From JAWKUK01 sp041398605 (GTDB taxonomy: Bacteria > Planctomycetota > UBA1135 > GCA-002686595): 64,000 nt of DNA. Numbering within the stretch: position 1 is the first letter of the stretch; the number at the start of each line of letters is the position of its first letter. The notes below the pieces were generated by a model. The model searched no databases. It was not told where the DNA came from and worked only from the letters and a program-made list of their open reading frames with translations. The translations under genes and the position numbers were made by a program. The DNA lies in assembly GCA_041398605.1 (NCBI GenBank), contig JAWKUK010000023.1, positions 56,580-120,579 of the forward strand. Direction: 5' to 3'. Positions 28,630-39,544 of the stretch are shown here, piece after piece.

Positions 28630-29142
28630 ATGAGCCTCGCGAAATGGAGCCGCAAGGCGCACCGCGTCGGCGCGCTCGTCAGCGCTCTGCCCGTCCTCGT
28701 CGTCATCGTCTCGGGCCTCCTGCTGCAGCTCAAGAAGGAGTGGAGCTGGGTGCAACCGCCGACGAAGCGGGGCGCTGAGGCTCGCTTGGCGGCGAGCTGG
28801 GAGGACATCCTCACGAGCGTGCGCAGCGTCGCAGCCGCAGAGGTCGCGAGCTATGCGGACATCGCACGCATCGACGCACAGCCCAAGCGCGGCTTGCTCA
28901 AAGTGCAATGCACAAATGGCTACGAAGTCCAGCTCGACGGCGTGTCCGCCGAGGTGCTGGCCGTCGCCTACCGACGCTCTGACGTCATCGAGGCGCTGCA
29001 CGACGGCTCATGGTTCCACGACCGCGCCAAGCTGTGGCTGTTCCTCCCCTCGGCGCTCATCCTGCTCGGGCTCTGGGTGACGGGCGTACACCTGTGGCTC
29101 GTGCCGCACCTCGTGCGACGACGGCGACGCAAGGTCGTCTGA
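28630..29142 (+). CDS. PepSY-associated transmembrane protein
   Basis: 170 residues from the ATG at 28630. It opens with WSRKAHRVGALVSALPVLVVIVSGLLLQLKKEWSWVQP, the typical first helix of PepSY-TM proteins with its RKAHR-like motif. A periplasmic PepSY-like part follows (about 60-115: ADIARIDAQPKRGLLKVQC, YEVQLDG). A second helix (LWLFLPSALILLGLWVTGVHLWLVPHLV) and an Arg-rich tail end it. PepSY-TM proteins are linked to transmembrane electron transfer and iron or copper metabolism. As the third gene after the YtkA-like lipoprotein and the peroxidase, it may feed electrons to them. Confidence 0.8.
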   Translation: MSLAKWSRKAHRVGALVSALPVLVVIVSGLLLQLKKEWSWVQPPTKRGAEARLAASWEDILTSVRSVAAAEVASYADIARIDAQPKRGLLKVQCTNGYEVQLDGVSAEVLAVAYRRSDVIEALHDGSWFHDRAKLWLFLPSALILLGLWVTGVHLWLVPHLVRRRRRKVV

Positions 29143-29152
29143 CGAGCAGGGG

Positions 29153-29839
29153 TCAGCTTGCGCGCAGGCGCTCGACCGAGCCGGGGTCGTAGCCGTAGCT
29201 CTGAGCGAGCTCGACGAGCTCGTCCAAGAGCGCGCCCTTCGGCAGCGACTCCCAAGTCACGCTCGGATCGCGCCGCTTGTCGCCGCGTGTATTGAGGTCA
29301 CGCGGGCGCGAATCGAGCACGCGCTTGACGACCTCTTCGCTGCGCTCCAGCCCGAGGAACGCGCACAGCTCCCGCACCCCTGCGACGTCGAGGTCCTCGA
29401 GGCGGTGCCGGCGGTAACGAAGGTCGTCGTAGTCCGCGGCAGCCTCGACGAGCCGGTTCCACTCGATCCAGTACCGCATCGCGCGTACGGTCGGGCCCCC
29501 GAGCGCGAGCTCCGGAATATGGACCGCCGCAAACCGCTGCGGCGCGCTGTCCCGCTCCAAGATGCCGGAGCGCAGGATCGAGCGGATGACGGCCATGGGC
29601 TCGCGGACCTGATGCAGGACCGACGCGCCCTCCGGCAGCTTGCCGAGATAGGGCGCCGCGAGCCACGAGGCGTCCCCCGCGACGCTCTTCGGCCACATCA
29701 AGCGCCCGCCATCGGCGAAGGTGTCCGTGTGGAAGATCGCCTCATGCCCGCAGGGCGCGCCGAGCGCGGTCAGGACCGCGGCGACGTGGCCGGTACCGGA
29801 TCGACCGCAACCTGAGACAACAAAAGCGTGCGACGGCAT
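29153..29839 (-). CDS. sulfotransferase-like P-loop protein
   Basis: 228 residues. SD-like GGAG lies six bases before the ATG. The N-terminus AFVVSGCGRSGTGHVAAVLTAL is a 5'-phosphosulfate-type P-loop as in PAPS-dependent sulfotransferases. A REPMAVIRSILRSG segment near residue 80 resembles the 3'-phosphate-binding site. The C-terminal helical part (DLDVAGVRELCAFLGLERSEE) is also family-like. The acceptor is unknown. It could act in envelope polysaccharide sulfation, which is common in marine planctomycetes, but this is an inference. Confidence 0.7.
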   Translation of the reverse strand: MPSHAFVVSGCGRSGTGHVAAVLTALGAPCGHEAIFHTDTFADGGRLMWPKSVAGDASWLAAPYLGKLPEGASVLHQVREPMAVIRSILRSGILERDSAPQRFAAVHIPELALGGPTVRAMRYWIEWNRLVEAAADYDDLRYRRHRLEDLDVAGVRELCAFLGLERSEEVVKRVLDSRPRDLNTRGDKRRDPSVTWESLPKGALLDELVELAQSYGYDPGSVERLRAS

Positions 29840-29906
29840 AGGGGGCTCCGAAGGGAATCTTCGACCGAGGCGGTGGCCTGGCTTGAGGCGCCTTACACTG
29901 CCGCCG

Positions 29907-30488
29907 ATGTTCCGTGTCTGCGTGTATTGCGGCTCGAGCCCGGGTCGGGGCGAGCGTTACTTGGAGGTCGCCCGGGAGCTCGGGCGTGAGCTGGGCGCGC
30001 GCGGCCACGGCCTCGTCTACGGTGGCGCCAAGGTCGGCTTGATGGGCGCGGTCGCCGATGCGGCCCTCGCCGCCGGGGCGTCCGTCCACGGCGTGATCCC
30101 GCACGGCCTCGTGCAGATGGAGGTCGCGCACACGGGCCTCTCGACCCAAGACATCGTCGACACGCTGCACGAGCGCAAGGCGCGGATGGACGCGAGCTCC
30201 AACGCGTTTGTCGCGTTGCCGGGCGGGCACGGCACGCTCGAGGAGCTGTTCGAGGCGCTGACTTGGCTGCAGCTCGCGATTCACACGAAGCCAGTCGCGC
30301 TGCTCGACGTCGACCGGTTCTACGACCCGCTGATCGCGCACTTGGACCGATGCGTGGCCGAGGGCTTCCTGAAGCCCGAGAACCGCGCCCTCCTGCTGCG
30401 GACGCACAGCGTCACGGAGTGCCTCGACGCGATCGAGGCGTGGCGGGCTCCGACGCGCTCCGCTTGGCGGATCCGCCAAGGGAGCTGA
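29907..30488 (+). CDS. LOG family protein (Rossman-fold nucleotide-binding, TIGR00730 type)
   Basis: 193 residues from the ATG at 29907. Both family motifs are clear: GGAKVGLMG at about 39-47 and PGGHGTLEE at about 105-113. The opening RVCVYCGSSPG is also typical. Characterised homologues hydrolyse nucleoside monophosphates, releasing ribose 5-phosphate (cytokinin-activating LOG and PpnP-like activity). The length matches the short family form. It is divergent from the sulfotransferase-like gene and convergent with the metallo-beta-lactamase gene. Confidence 0.9.
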   Translation: MFRVCVYCGSSPGRGERYLEVARELGRELGARGHGLVYGGAKVGLMGAVADAALAAGASVHGVIPHGLVQMEVAHTGLSTQDIVDTLHERKARMDASSNAFVALPGGHGTLEELFEALTWLQLAIHTKPVALLDVDRFYDPLIAHLDRCVAEGFLKPENRALLLRTHSVTECLDAIEAWRAPTRSAWRIRQGS

Positions 30489-30506
30489 GCGCCCGGACGC
30501 GGCGGG

Positions 30507-31346
30507 TCAGGGCCCGTCACCCGCGATCAGAGTGCACCGCTCGAAGAGCGCGCTCGGGAGGCGGGCTTCGACGAGCGCGCGCGCCTCTAGCGCGCTGTAC
30601 CGCGTCGACACGTGACACAGCAGGAGCGCTTCGTTCTCGAACAGGTGCGCGTGCTGCGCGACCTCTGCGAGGTGTGTGTGCCCCTTCCTGCGCGCGTCCT
30701 CGACGCTGACACGGTCGTCTAGGAACGTCACCTCCATCACGAGCCGCTTAGACGTCAACGCAGCGGGGCTGGCGAGGAGCGCGTCGATCGTCGAATCGCC
30801 GGCGACCGTGAGCTCGACGCGCTCGTGCGTGTCCTCGAGCTCCTCTCCGGCGGCGCGCCGCGCTGCGAGCACATGCCCGGGCTCACCGACGAGCTCGCGG
30901 CGTAGCCGCCGAGTCCGCTCCACGAAGTGATATCCAAGCGACGGCACACGATGGTCCGTCGCGAAGGTGACGACCTCGAGGTCCTTGCGCAACGTGACAC
31001 GCTCGTTCACTGCGAGCCCGCGCACCTCCGCGGGCAAGGCGTCCTCTTGCAGCTCACGCCACGCATCGAGGACGCGCTCGACCCGGGCAGCGATCGGCGC
31101 CGGCACAAAGTAAGTCGGGGGCGGCAAGCGCCGCAGAGCGCGCAGCCCGACGTGGTGCGCGATGCCTCCGAGGTGGTCGATGTGCGCGTGCGTGAGGAAG
31201 ACGTTCCGACGCTGGACCACCTGGTCCCCGCCGCGGCCGAGGTCGACGGCCACCTTGTAGGCGGGCACGATGAGCGCGCTCTCGATCCCCGCGACCGAGA
31301 TGACCTCGAGCGCGAGCCCCGCAAGCTCGATCGAACGCGACGTCAA
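30507..31346 (-). CDS. metallo-beta-lactamase fold hydrolase, RNase Z-like
   Basis: 279 residues from a TTG start; no better ATG or GTG is visible before the conserved part. THAHIDHLGG (His53, His55, Asp57, His58) is the HxHxDH metal site. Further ligands fit FATDHRVPSLGY (about 140), VAGDST near 192 and CHVSTRYS near 244. The ordering, with the DHRVPSLGY segment and the late HxSxRY, resembles RNase Z/ElaC-like enzymes that trim tRNA 3' ends. Usual tRNase Z proteins are about 300 residues. It follows the PilZ gene at 31374 by 27 bp. Confidence 0.75.
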   Translation of the reverse strand: MTSRSIELAGLALEVISVAGIESALIVPAYKVAVDLGRGGDQVVQRRNVFLTHAHIDHLGGIAHHVGLRALRRLPPPTYFVPAPIAARVERVLDAWRELQEDALPAEVRGLAVNERVTLRKDLEVVTFATDHRVPSLGYHFVERTRRLRRELVGEPGHVLAARRAAGEELEDTHERVELTVAGDSTIDALLASPAALTSKRLVMEVTFLDDRVSVEDARRKGHTHLAEVAQHAHLFENEALLLCHVSTRYSALEARALVEARLPSALFERCTLIAGDGP

Positions 31347-31373
31347 GTGTGATGCCCCGACAAGCCCGAGCGC

Positions 31374-32132
31374 TCAGTGGAACGCCGAGTTGTAACGGTC
31401 CATCTCTTCCGCGCGCTTCGCGATGTACTCCTCGAAGCGCTCGAAGTCCTTCTTCGCCCGCTTCTTGCCCGCTTCACCGTCCGCGGGCTCCAAGGCGCAG
31501 CCGACGCGCAGCCCCTGCGGCGTCGCGGACTTATGGCGCACGAGCCCATAGAAGGTGACCGCCGAATCGGTGCGCGGGACCGTGATCGTCACCTCGAGCG
31601 ACGTGTCGGACTCGATCATCGCCGCGACGTCGTCGGGCATGATGAAGCTGACGCCCTCGCGCGACAGGTCGTGAACGTCGAGGTCGATCGCGGATTCCGC
31701 GAACGCGACCTCTGCCTTGACGCGGCGATCCAACGCGGGCTGGGCCCGGACCCACCGACGACGGTTGAAGTACTTGTAGAACGACTCGTCCAGCTGGCGA
31801 AAGAGCTCGGACGGATCGATGAACTGAAACCCAAAGCGGTTCGGCGCGCCCTCGCGTGGGCCGCTGCGCACTGCGGCCTGCACGCGGATGTTGCCACGCG
31901 TCAAGGACGTGAAGCGCAGCTCGTAGAGCGTCTCGAGCTCGAGGATCGATGTGAGGTCCGCTTCGAATCGGATGGCGGCGCCGCCGGCCGAGACGTCGAT
32001 CAGCTCACCTGGAACGACCTCACCTGTGGGCAGGGCCAAGCGCACCCCGAGCGCAGCCTTCTTGCCAGGCGCGCGGCGGTAGTGCTCGCGTTGGTCCGAG
32101 GGGCGCGACTTCTTGAAGAACCGTGAGAACAT
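31374..32132 (-). CDS. tandem PilZ domain protein
   Basis: 252 residues. Two PilZ-like domains are seen. The first (about 15-110) has REHYRRAPGKK and the PilZ core IDVSAGGAAIRF. The second (about 125-225) has HDLSREGVSFIMP. Between them is FRQLDESFYKYFNRRRWVR, nearly the same as in the paralogue at 33154-33927. PilZ domains bind cyclic di-GMP through an R-x3-R plus D-x-S-x2-G signature, and both D-x-S-x2-G parts are visible. A basic, charged helix (KKRAKKDFERFEEYIAKRAEEMD) ends the protein. It is likely a cytoplasmic c-di-GMP effector, perhaps for surface or motility control. Confidence 0.75.
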   Translation of the reverse strand: MFSRFFKKSRPSDQREHYRRAPGKKAALGVRLALPTGEVVPGELIDVSAGGAAIRFEADLTSILELETLYELRFTSLTRGNIRVQAAVRSGPREGAPNRFGFQFIDPSELFRQLDESFYKYFNRRRWVRAQPALDRRVKAEVAFAESAIDLDVHDLSREGVSFIMPDDVAAMIESDTSLEVTITVPRTDSAVTFYGLVRHKSATPQGLRVGCALEPADGEAGKKRAKKDFERFEEYIAKRAEEMDRYNSAFH

Positions 32133-32266
32133 CAGCTTCGCCGGGACGAGCGAGCGCCCCGGCGCGAATCGTAGTCTCTCAGGTGGTCGGAATCACTCGT
32201 GAGGAGGATTCTCGCCCGACACCGGCGCTGCTGCAGGAGGGACGACCGTCACTCCTTCGGCGCGCC

Positions 32267-32371
32267 TCATGTATGGCATCCGCGCCGCGCGAGCACGAAG
32301 AAGGCCAGCACTGCGATGCCGAGCCCGAGCCCGACGACCGCCACATTTGTCCAATCGAAGAAGCCACCCAT
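32267..32371 (-). CDS. small single-helix membrane protein (34 residues)
   Basis: An ATG at 32371 opens a 34-codon frame ending in TGA. After MGGFFDWTN comes one long hydrophobic helix (VAVVGLGLGIAVLAFFVLA) and a short basic, Cys/His-containing end (RRGCHT). It fills the gap between the tandem PilZ gene and the MshEN-like gene on the same strand. No strong SD is seen. The match to a membrane helix in an otherwise coding-dense strand is the main support. Confidence 0.4.
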   Translation of the reverse strand: MGGFFDWTNVAVVGLGLGIAVLAFFVLARRGCHT

Positions 32372-32398
32372 GTGGGGAGCCTACCAGCCGGGCGCGGG

Positions 32399-33157
32399 TC
32401 AGACCGCGTCGTTCGGCGAGGACTCGGGGCGCCCTGCACGGGAGTCGCCGGAGCGCCAGTCGCCGGGACGGGCGTCGAAGGGGGCCCGCGGCGCCTGGGG
32501 CGCCGGGGACGGCGGCGAGGGTCGCAGCGGCAGCGGCGCAGGCGGGCCAGGGGGCAAGTCCGGCAACGGGGCGAGCCTCAGGCCCGAGCCGGGGGCCCCA
32601 GGCGCGCCCGACGGGCCGGTCTTGCCACGCGCCTCGACGTGCTGCGCCTCGAGCGCCTCGTTGAGCGTGCGCTGGTCGATCGCGTTCATCGCGATGAGGA
32701 CCTCGCCGAAGCGCTTGTCCTTGCTGACCCGCTGCAACACAAGCGCCTGCTGGACCTGAGCCGGGTGCAGCTTGCCCATCTTGATGAGGACATCCCCGAG
32801 CCGCGACCCGTTCACCACCTTGAAGACGCCGCCAGCGCCGTCGCTGACCAATTGGCCGGGCGCCGCGACGGGCTCAGCGTCGATCTGCCCTTCGATCAGC
32901 GCCAGGAGCTCACGCACGACGGCGACTGCGCCGCGCTCATCGAGCGCGCCCTCCCGGAGCACTCGCCCCAGGAGCTTGGCGGTGACATCACACAGCGGCA
33001 CCGCTGGGCCCCAGCCGCCGGCGGCCGCCTCCTGAGAGAGCTGCACGAGCGCGTCACGGGAGTCAAAGAGCTGACCCCGCTGGCCGCGCTCGAACGCCGC
33101 GAACGCGGCCTCCAGCGAGCGCAAGATGGACTTGATACTGGAACGGTGAGAGCTCAT
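32399..33157 (-). CDS. protein with helical N-terminal domain and MshEN-like repeats
   Basis: 252 residues from the ATG at 33157, which overlaps the PilZ-gene stop by 4 bp. The first 90 residues are helical (IKSILRSLEAAFAAFERGQ) and resemble a phosphotransfer or dimerisation domain. About 117-175 carries two repeats of MshEN type: SRLGDVLIKMGKLHPAQVQQAL and KRFGEVLIAMNAIDQRTLNEAL. In GspE/MshE ATPases this domain binds cyclic di-GMP. There is no ATPase domain here. A proline-rich, disordered tail (about 185-252) follows. Coupling to a tandem-PilZ gene supports a second-messenger role. Confidence 0.65.
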   Translation of the reverse strand: MSSHRSSIKSILRSLEAAFAAFERGQRGQLFDSRDALVQLSQEAAAGGWGPAVPLCDVTAKLLGRVLREGALDERGAVAVVRELLALIEGQIDAEPVAAPGQLVSDGAGGVFKVVNGSRLGDVLIKMGKLHPAQVQQALVLQRVSKDKRFGEVLIAMNAIDQRTLNEALEAQHVEARGKTGPSGAPGAPGSGLRLAPLPDLPPGPPAPLPLRPSPPSPAPQAPRAPFDARPGDWRSGDSRAGRPESSPNDAV

Positions 33158-33927
33158 GGCGTGGACAGAGACCGGGTGGTGCCGGCCTCCTGGGGCTCTT
33201 CGCGCAGCTGCTGGAGCGTGCGCTGGCGAGCCAAGACGTATTGCAGGACGCGCTCTTGCTCGTGCTGTAGGTTGGGCGTCGCGAGCGGATCGAAGCGAAA
33301 CCCGACGCGCCGCGAGCCTCGAACGAGCGTGTCGTGCACGAGCATCGCGCCGAACCGGAACGGCGCGCCCGCTTGGGCCAGCTCGAAGCGCAGGTCCACG
33401 AGCGCGTCCGTTGGGAACACAAAGGGGTCCTTGTTCGAGATGCGCAGGGACAGCCCCGTACACGACAGGTCGTGCAAGAGATCGACGCGCTGGACGTCGC
33501 CGACCGTAACGTTGACCGTCGCAGGTCCCGTCGCCTCGCGCGCTGGCGAGACGCGATACGCCTGGCGCCGGTTGAAGTAGCGCCACAGCCCCTCGTCGAG
33601 CTGCTGCCAAAGCAGGTCGCGCTCGACGAATTGGAGGCCGACGCGGACCCAGCCATCGACGACCTTGTGGGAACGGACCGCGGCCTGGGCGTAGAGGCTG
33701 CGCGCGCGGGATTCGAACCGCAGCAGCACGGTGGCTCCGACCGTCAGGCCTGGGAGGTCCCCTTCCTGGGCGCGCAAGGCGCACCCTCCGGCGGAGAGGT
33801 CAAGCAGCTCGACCTGACGCGCGTCCTCGTCAGCGACGACGACGATCACACGGAGCGGGCTCCGCTCGAGGCGGACTCGATACGCCTCTCGCGCTTGTTC
33901 GTCGGACCGGCTTGGGAAGAACTTCAA
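33154..33927 (-). CDS. tandem PilZ domain protein, paralogue of 31374-32132
   Basis: 257 residues from a TTG start, supported by alignment with the paralogue (KFFPSRSDEQAREAYRVR against RFFKKSRPSDQREHYRR). Two PilZ cores are visible: LLDLSAGGCALRA (about 42-54) and HDLSCTGLSLRIS (about 150-162). The linker QLDEGLWRYFNRRQAYRVSP matches the other copy. Both domains keep D-x-S-x2-G and upstream arginines, so c-di-GMP binding is plausible. The C-terminus is charged and helical. It is translationally coupled to the MshEN-like gene. The two paralogues probably arose by duplication. Confidence 0.75.
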   Translation of the reverse strand: MKFFPSRSDEQAREAYRVRLERSPLRVIVVVADEDARQVELLDLSAGGCALRAQEGDLPGLTVGATVLLRFESRARSLYAQAAVRSHKVVDGWVRVGLQFVERDLLWQQLDEGLWRYFNRRQAYRVSPAREATGPATVNVTVGDVQRVDLLHDLSCTGLSLRISNKDPFVFPTDALVDLRFELAQAGAPFRFGAMLVHDTLVRGSRRVGFRFDPLATPNLQHEQERVLQYVLARQRTLQQLREEPQEAGTTRSLSTP

Positions 33928-34013
33928 TGGCTAGACGGGGGGTGTCGGGCCCCCGCTAGGCTTCCTTCGACCCTGGCCGCCCCCCGGACTGGAGGGTTTC
34001 CTCGCGGAGTCGG

Positions 34014-34565
34014 TCAGAACGAGACCGAGAACCCAAGGACCGCGAACGCAAAGTGTGCGTCCGAGAGGCTCTCGAAGATGGTGCGGTCTTGGTCCCGGAC
34101 CATCGCCGCGCGCCCTTCGAAGGCGACTCGCCCGGGCAGCGGCTGCTGCCAGACGACCGAGAGGATCGAGTCCGAGAACCCGCCGGGGCCGACGCAGCCG
34201 CGGTGGATCGGGAGCGTGCCGTCGTCGTAAGGCGCTTCGCCGACGCCAAAGTTGACCGTGACGGGCAGTCCGACGTCCGCTTGGAGCGGGCCGTCATCAA
34301 AGAGGAGGTCGATCTCGTGCGAGCCCGACGGGCCATCGAGGTCGGCCACAGCGCGTTTGGGGCCCAGGTCCAGCCGGTCGGAGTCGCTGCGGCGCGCGCC
34401 CTCCTCGACCGTGAGGAGCGTCACCTGGACATCCCCCGGGCGGTGCCAGCACCCGCGCAGCAGCGCCGCGACCTCATTGGCCGCAGGGTCGGCGAGCGCC
34501 GCCCGATTCTCCTGCGCTCGGCACCCCAAGGCGAGCGCCACACAAAACAACATCCTAAAACGCAT
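34014..34565 (-). CDS. exported protein of unknown function
   Basis: 183 residues from the ATG at 34565, chosen because it is followed at once by a signal-like MRFRMLFCVALALGCRAQ (possible lipobox Cys). The frame is open further upstream into another gene. The mature part is beta-rich with paired strands (VQVTLLTVEEGARRSDSD, HEIDLLFDDGPLQADVGLPV, LPGRVAFEGRAAMV) and a Phe at the end (AVLGFSVSF). It may be a small barrel or jelly-roll envelope protein. I do not recognise the family. Confidence 0.55.
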   Translation of the reverse strand: MRFRMLFCVALALGCRAQENRAALADPAANEVAALLRGCWHRPGDVQVTLLTVEEGARRSDSDRLDLGPKRAVADLDGPSGSHEIDLLFDDGPLQADVGLPVTVNFGVGEAPYDDGTLPIHRGCVGPGGFSDSILSVVWQQPLPGRVAFEGRAAMVRDQDRTIFESLSDAHFAFAVLGFSVSF

Positions 34566-34701
34566 GCCGATCAACGGGGCAAACACCCTTCTATCCCCGC
34601 TGCGACATCCTTCGGCCCGCCAGGACACGGCGCTTGAGGGGCACCCGCGGAGATCTCCAGGACCCCGATCAGACGACACCGCGAGCGCGTCAATCCACGG
34701 G

Positions 34702-36363
34702 TCAGTCCGCGCCGTGTGAAGCCGCCTGCTCGCGCAGGCGCCACCCGACCTGACGCAGCGTCTGGCGCGCAACGGCACCGGGGCTCGGAGGCCCAGGGAG
34801 CCGGACGAACGGCAGCTTCAATTCGACACACCGATCTTTGAAGGCCTGGTATTCGGCCTGCGGGAGCCGAAGCCCCATGAAGACCACGTCGGGACGGGCC
34901 TGTTCGAGGCTCGCGACGATCAGCGCCGCGCGGGCCTCCGTCGACGCGCTGCCAGCCTGGGAGCTGCCAGCCTGGGAACTGCCAGCCTCGGATCCGGGAC
35001 CCTCTGACACCTCGCCCGCGGGCGCGGCGCCGGCGGAGTCTGCCATCGGGAGCGCGAGCCAATCGAGGTGCGCGAGGCCGAGCGCGTCCGCCAGCGCCTC
35101 GCGCGCCGCCCCGTCTGGCGCCTCGCCGACCATCAAGGCTCGCTTGCCGTTGAGGAGCCGACGCACCTCTTCGACCGAATCCGCGCGCGGTGAGTCGCCA
35201 CCTCGGGCCAGCGTGAGCGCTGCGTCGAGCGCTGCCCCGTGCGCGTCGCCGGCGTCGCCGCCCGCAGCCTCGGGCGGGACGTCCATCCCAGTCAGCGCGC
35301 CGAGCACCTCCTGGAGGCCGCGGTCGCCGAGCTCGAGGCCGTGCTCGCGCCAGCGCGCGAGGGCGCCGCCGAGGGCGCTCCACTCGAGCGGCGACGAGGC
35401 GCCGCCATCGATGAGTCGCCGCACGTGGTAGCGCACCTTGTTCAGAAGCTGCACCCGCTGCTTGCGGCCCGCGCCGAGGCGGAGGGCGCGCTCGTGCGCC
35501 TCTTCGAAGCGCCGAGCGAGGTCACCGACCGCGTTCGGGTCCGCCGGGTCCTCGAGGCGCATGTGCCGATCGACATAGATCCGGTGCCGCGTCGTGCGCT
35601 CGCGCAACCACTGGAAGAGGTCGCGCTGGTCCTCGTCCTGCCGCAGCCCGACGACGACGAGCGCGGCCAGGAGCGACGACTGGGTCTCGGCGACGAGCCG
35701 CAAGAGGTCGACGGGCGGCGCAGGATCGAACGACTCGGCCTGCTCGAGCTGCAGGACCCCCTCGGACACCCGCGCGACCACCTCGTAACACTGGGCGAGG
35801 TTGCCGAGCGCCTGATCGGCGACCCGCGCAGGCGGCGCGTCCAGCATCCACGCCCAGGGTCCGCCGACCGCAGACTGCCGCGCGCGGAGGTCAGCCTCTT
35901 GCGCCCGCAGCTCCGGGCCCGGGGCGGTCCCGGCGGCGCGCTTCGCGAGCGCGAGGCGCAGCGCCTCACCCTTCCACGCGGCGCGCAGTCGGACGCGCTC
36001 GAGGTCGACCGGGCGGGTGTCCTCCGCCGGCGCGCCACCGCGCGGCACGAGGATGCCGTGGGAGGGGTCGTTGCCGGCGAGCTCAGCGCCTCCGAGCTCC
36101 TGGGCGCCGACGCGCGCCGCGCGCGCCGACTCAGCGCAGCGACCGAGCTCCCTGGCGAACCAAGCGTTGACGGTCGTCAATGCGCGTCGGACGTCCTCGC
36201 GCTCAGCGGCGAGACCGAGGAGCGCGTCGAGGAGCATACCGCCCGCATCACGGACGGGGCGGGGGATCGAGTCGTCCAAGGTGATCAGGGCCCAATTCAA
36301 AAACCGGGGCGGAACAGGTCGCTTCCGCGGAAGCGCGCCCAACGAGCGGTGAGTCTGGCGCAC
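34702..36363 (-). CDS. large cytoplasmic protein of unknown function, DUF2325-like C-terminus
   Basis: 553 residues from a GTG at 36363; the start is uncertain, and the first internal Met (GGMLLDALLG) is an alternative. No signal peptide. The first 400 residues are helical and Arg/Ala/Glu-rich. The C-terminal 150 residues look like a small alpha/beta fold: GKRALMVGEAPDGAAREALADAL, ARPDVVFMGLRLPQAEYQAFKDRC, LKLPFVRLPGP. This resembles DUF2325 in strand order, a weak similarity judged by eye. A 15-bp tandem repeat encodes GSSQA units in the middle of that domain. It is located 47 bp after the M14 peptidase gene region. Confidence 0.55.
   Translation of the reverse strand: MRQTHRSLGALPRKRPVPPRFLNWALITLDDSIPRPVRDAGGMLLDALLGLAAEREDVRRALTTVNAWFARELGRCAESARAARVGAQELGGAELAGNDPSHGILVPRGGAPAEDTRPVDLERVRLRAAWKGEALRLALAKRAAGTAPGPELRAQEADLRARQSAVGGPWAWMLDAPPARVADQALGNLAQCYEVVARVSEGVLQLEQAESFDPAPPVDLLRLVAETQSSLLAALVVVGLRQDEDQRDLFQWLRERTTRHRIYVDRHMRLEDPADPNAVGDLARRFEEAHERALRLGAGRKQRVQLLNKVRYHVRRLIDGGASSPLEWSALGGALARWREHGLELGDRGLQEVLGALTGMDVPPEAAGGDAGDAHGAALDAALTLARGGDSPRADSVEEVRRLLNGKRALMVGEAPDGAAREALADALGLAHLDWLALPMADSAGAAPAGEVSEGPGSEAGSSQAGSSQAGSASTEARAALIVASLEQARPDVVFMGLRLPQAEYQAFKDRCVELKLPFVRLPGPPSPGAVARQTLRQVGWRLREQAASHGAD
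34948..34992. repeat. 15-bp tandem repeat in the unknown gene
   Basis: Three 15-bp units: GCTGCCAGCCTGGGA at 34948 and 34963 are identical, and 34978-34992 is a near copy. On the coding strand they give in-frame SQAGS repeats. Confidence 0.85.
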
Positions 36364-36409
36364 CGAGGGTCACTGGGCAAGCCCCATCGCGTCGCAGCGT
36401 GCAAAGGGC

Positions 36410-39433
<3,024 letters not shown>

Positions 39434-39544
39434 GGAGCTACTTTCGGGCGTAGGTCGGGCCGGAGTCTATCCGGGGCCAACGATTCGGCGGGGGGGCTTT
39501 GTGGAGCGACGCGGCCCGCTGCGGGTCGGGGGGATTCAGGCCCG

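Noticed and set aside
33700..33725. GGATTCGAACCGC, similar to a tRNA T-arm
   Set aside because: It lies inside the tandem PilZ gene, and no acceptor stem or anticodon arm can be folded around it.
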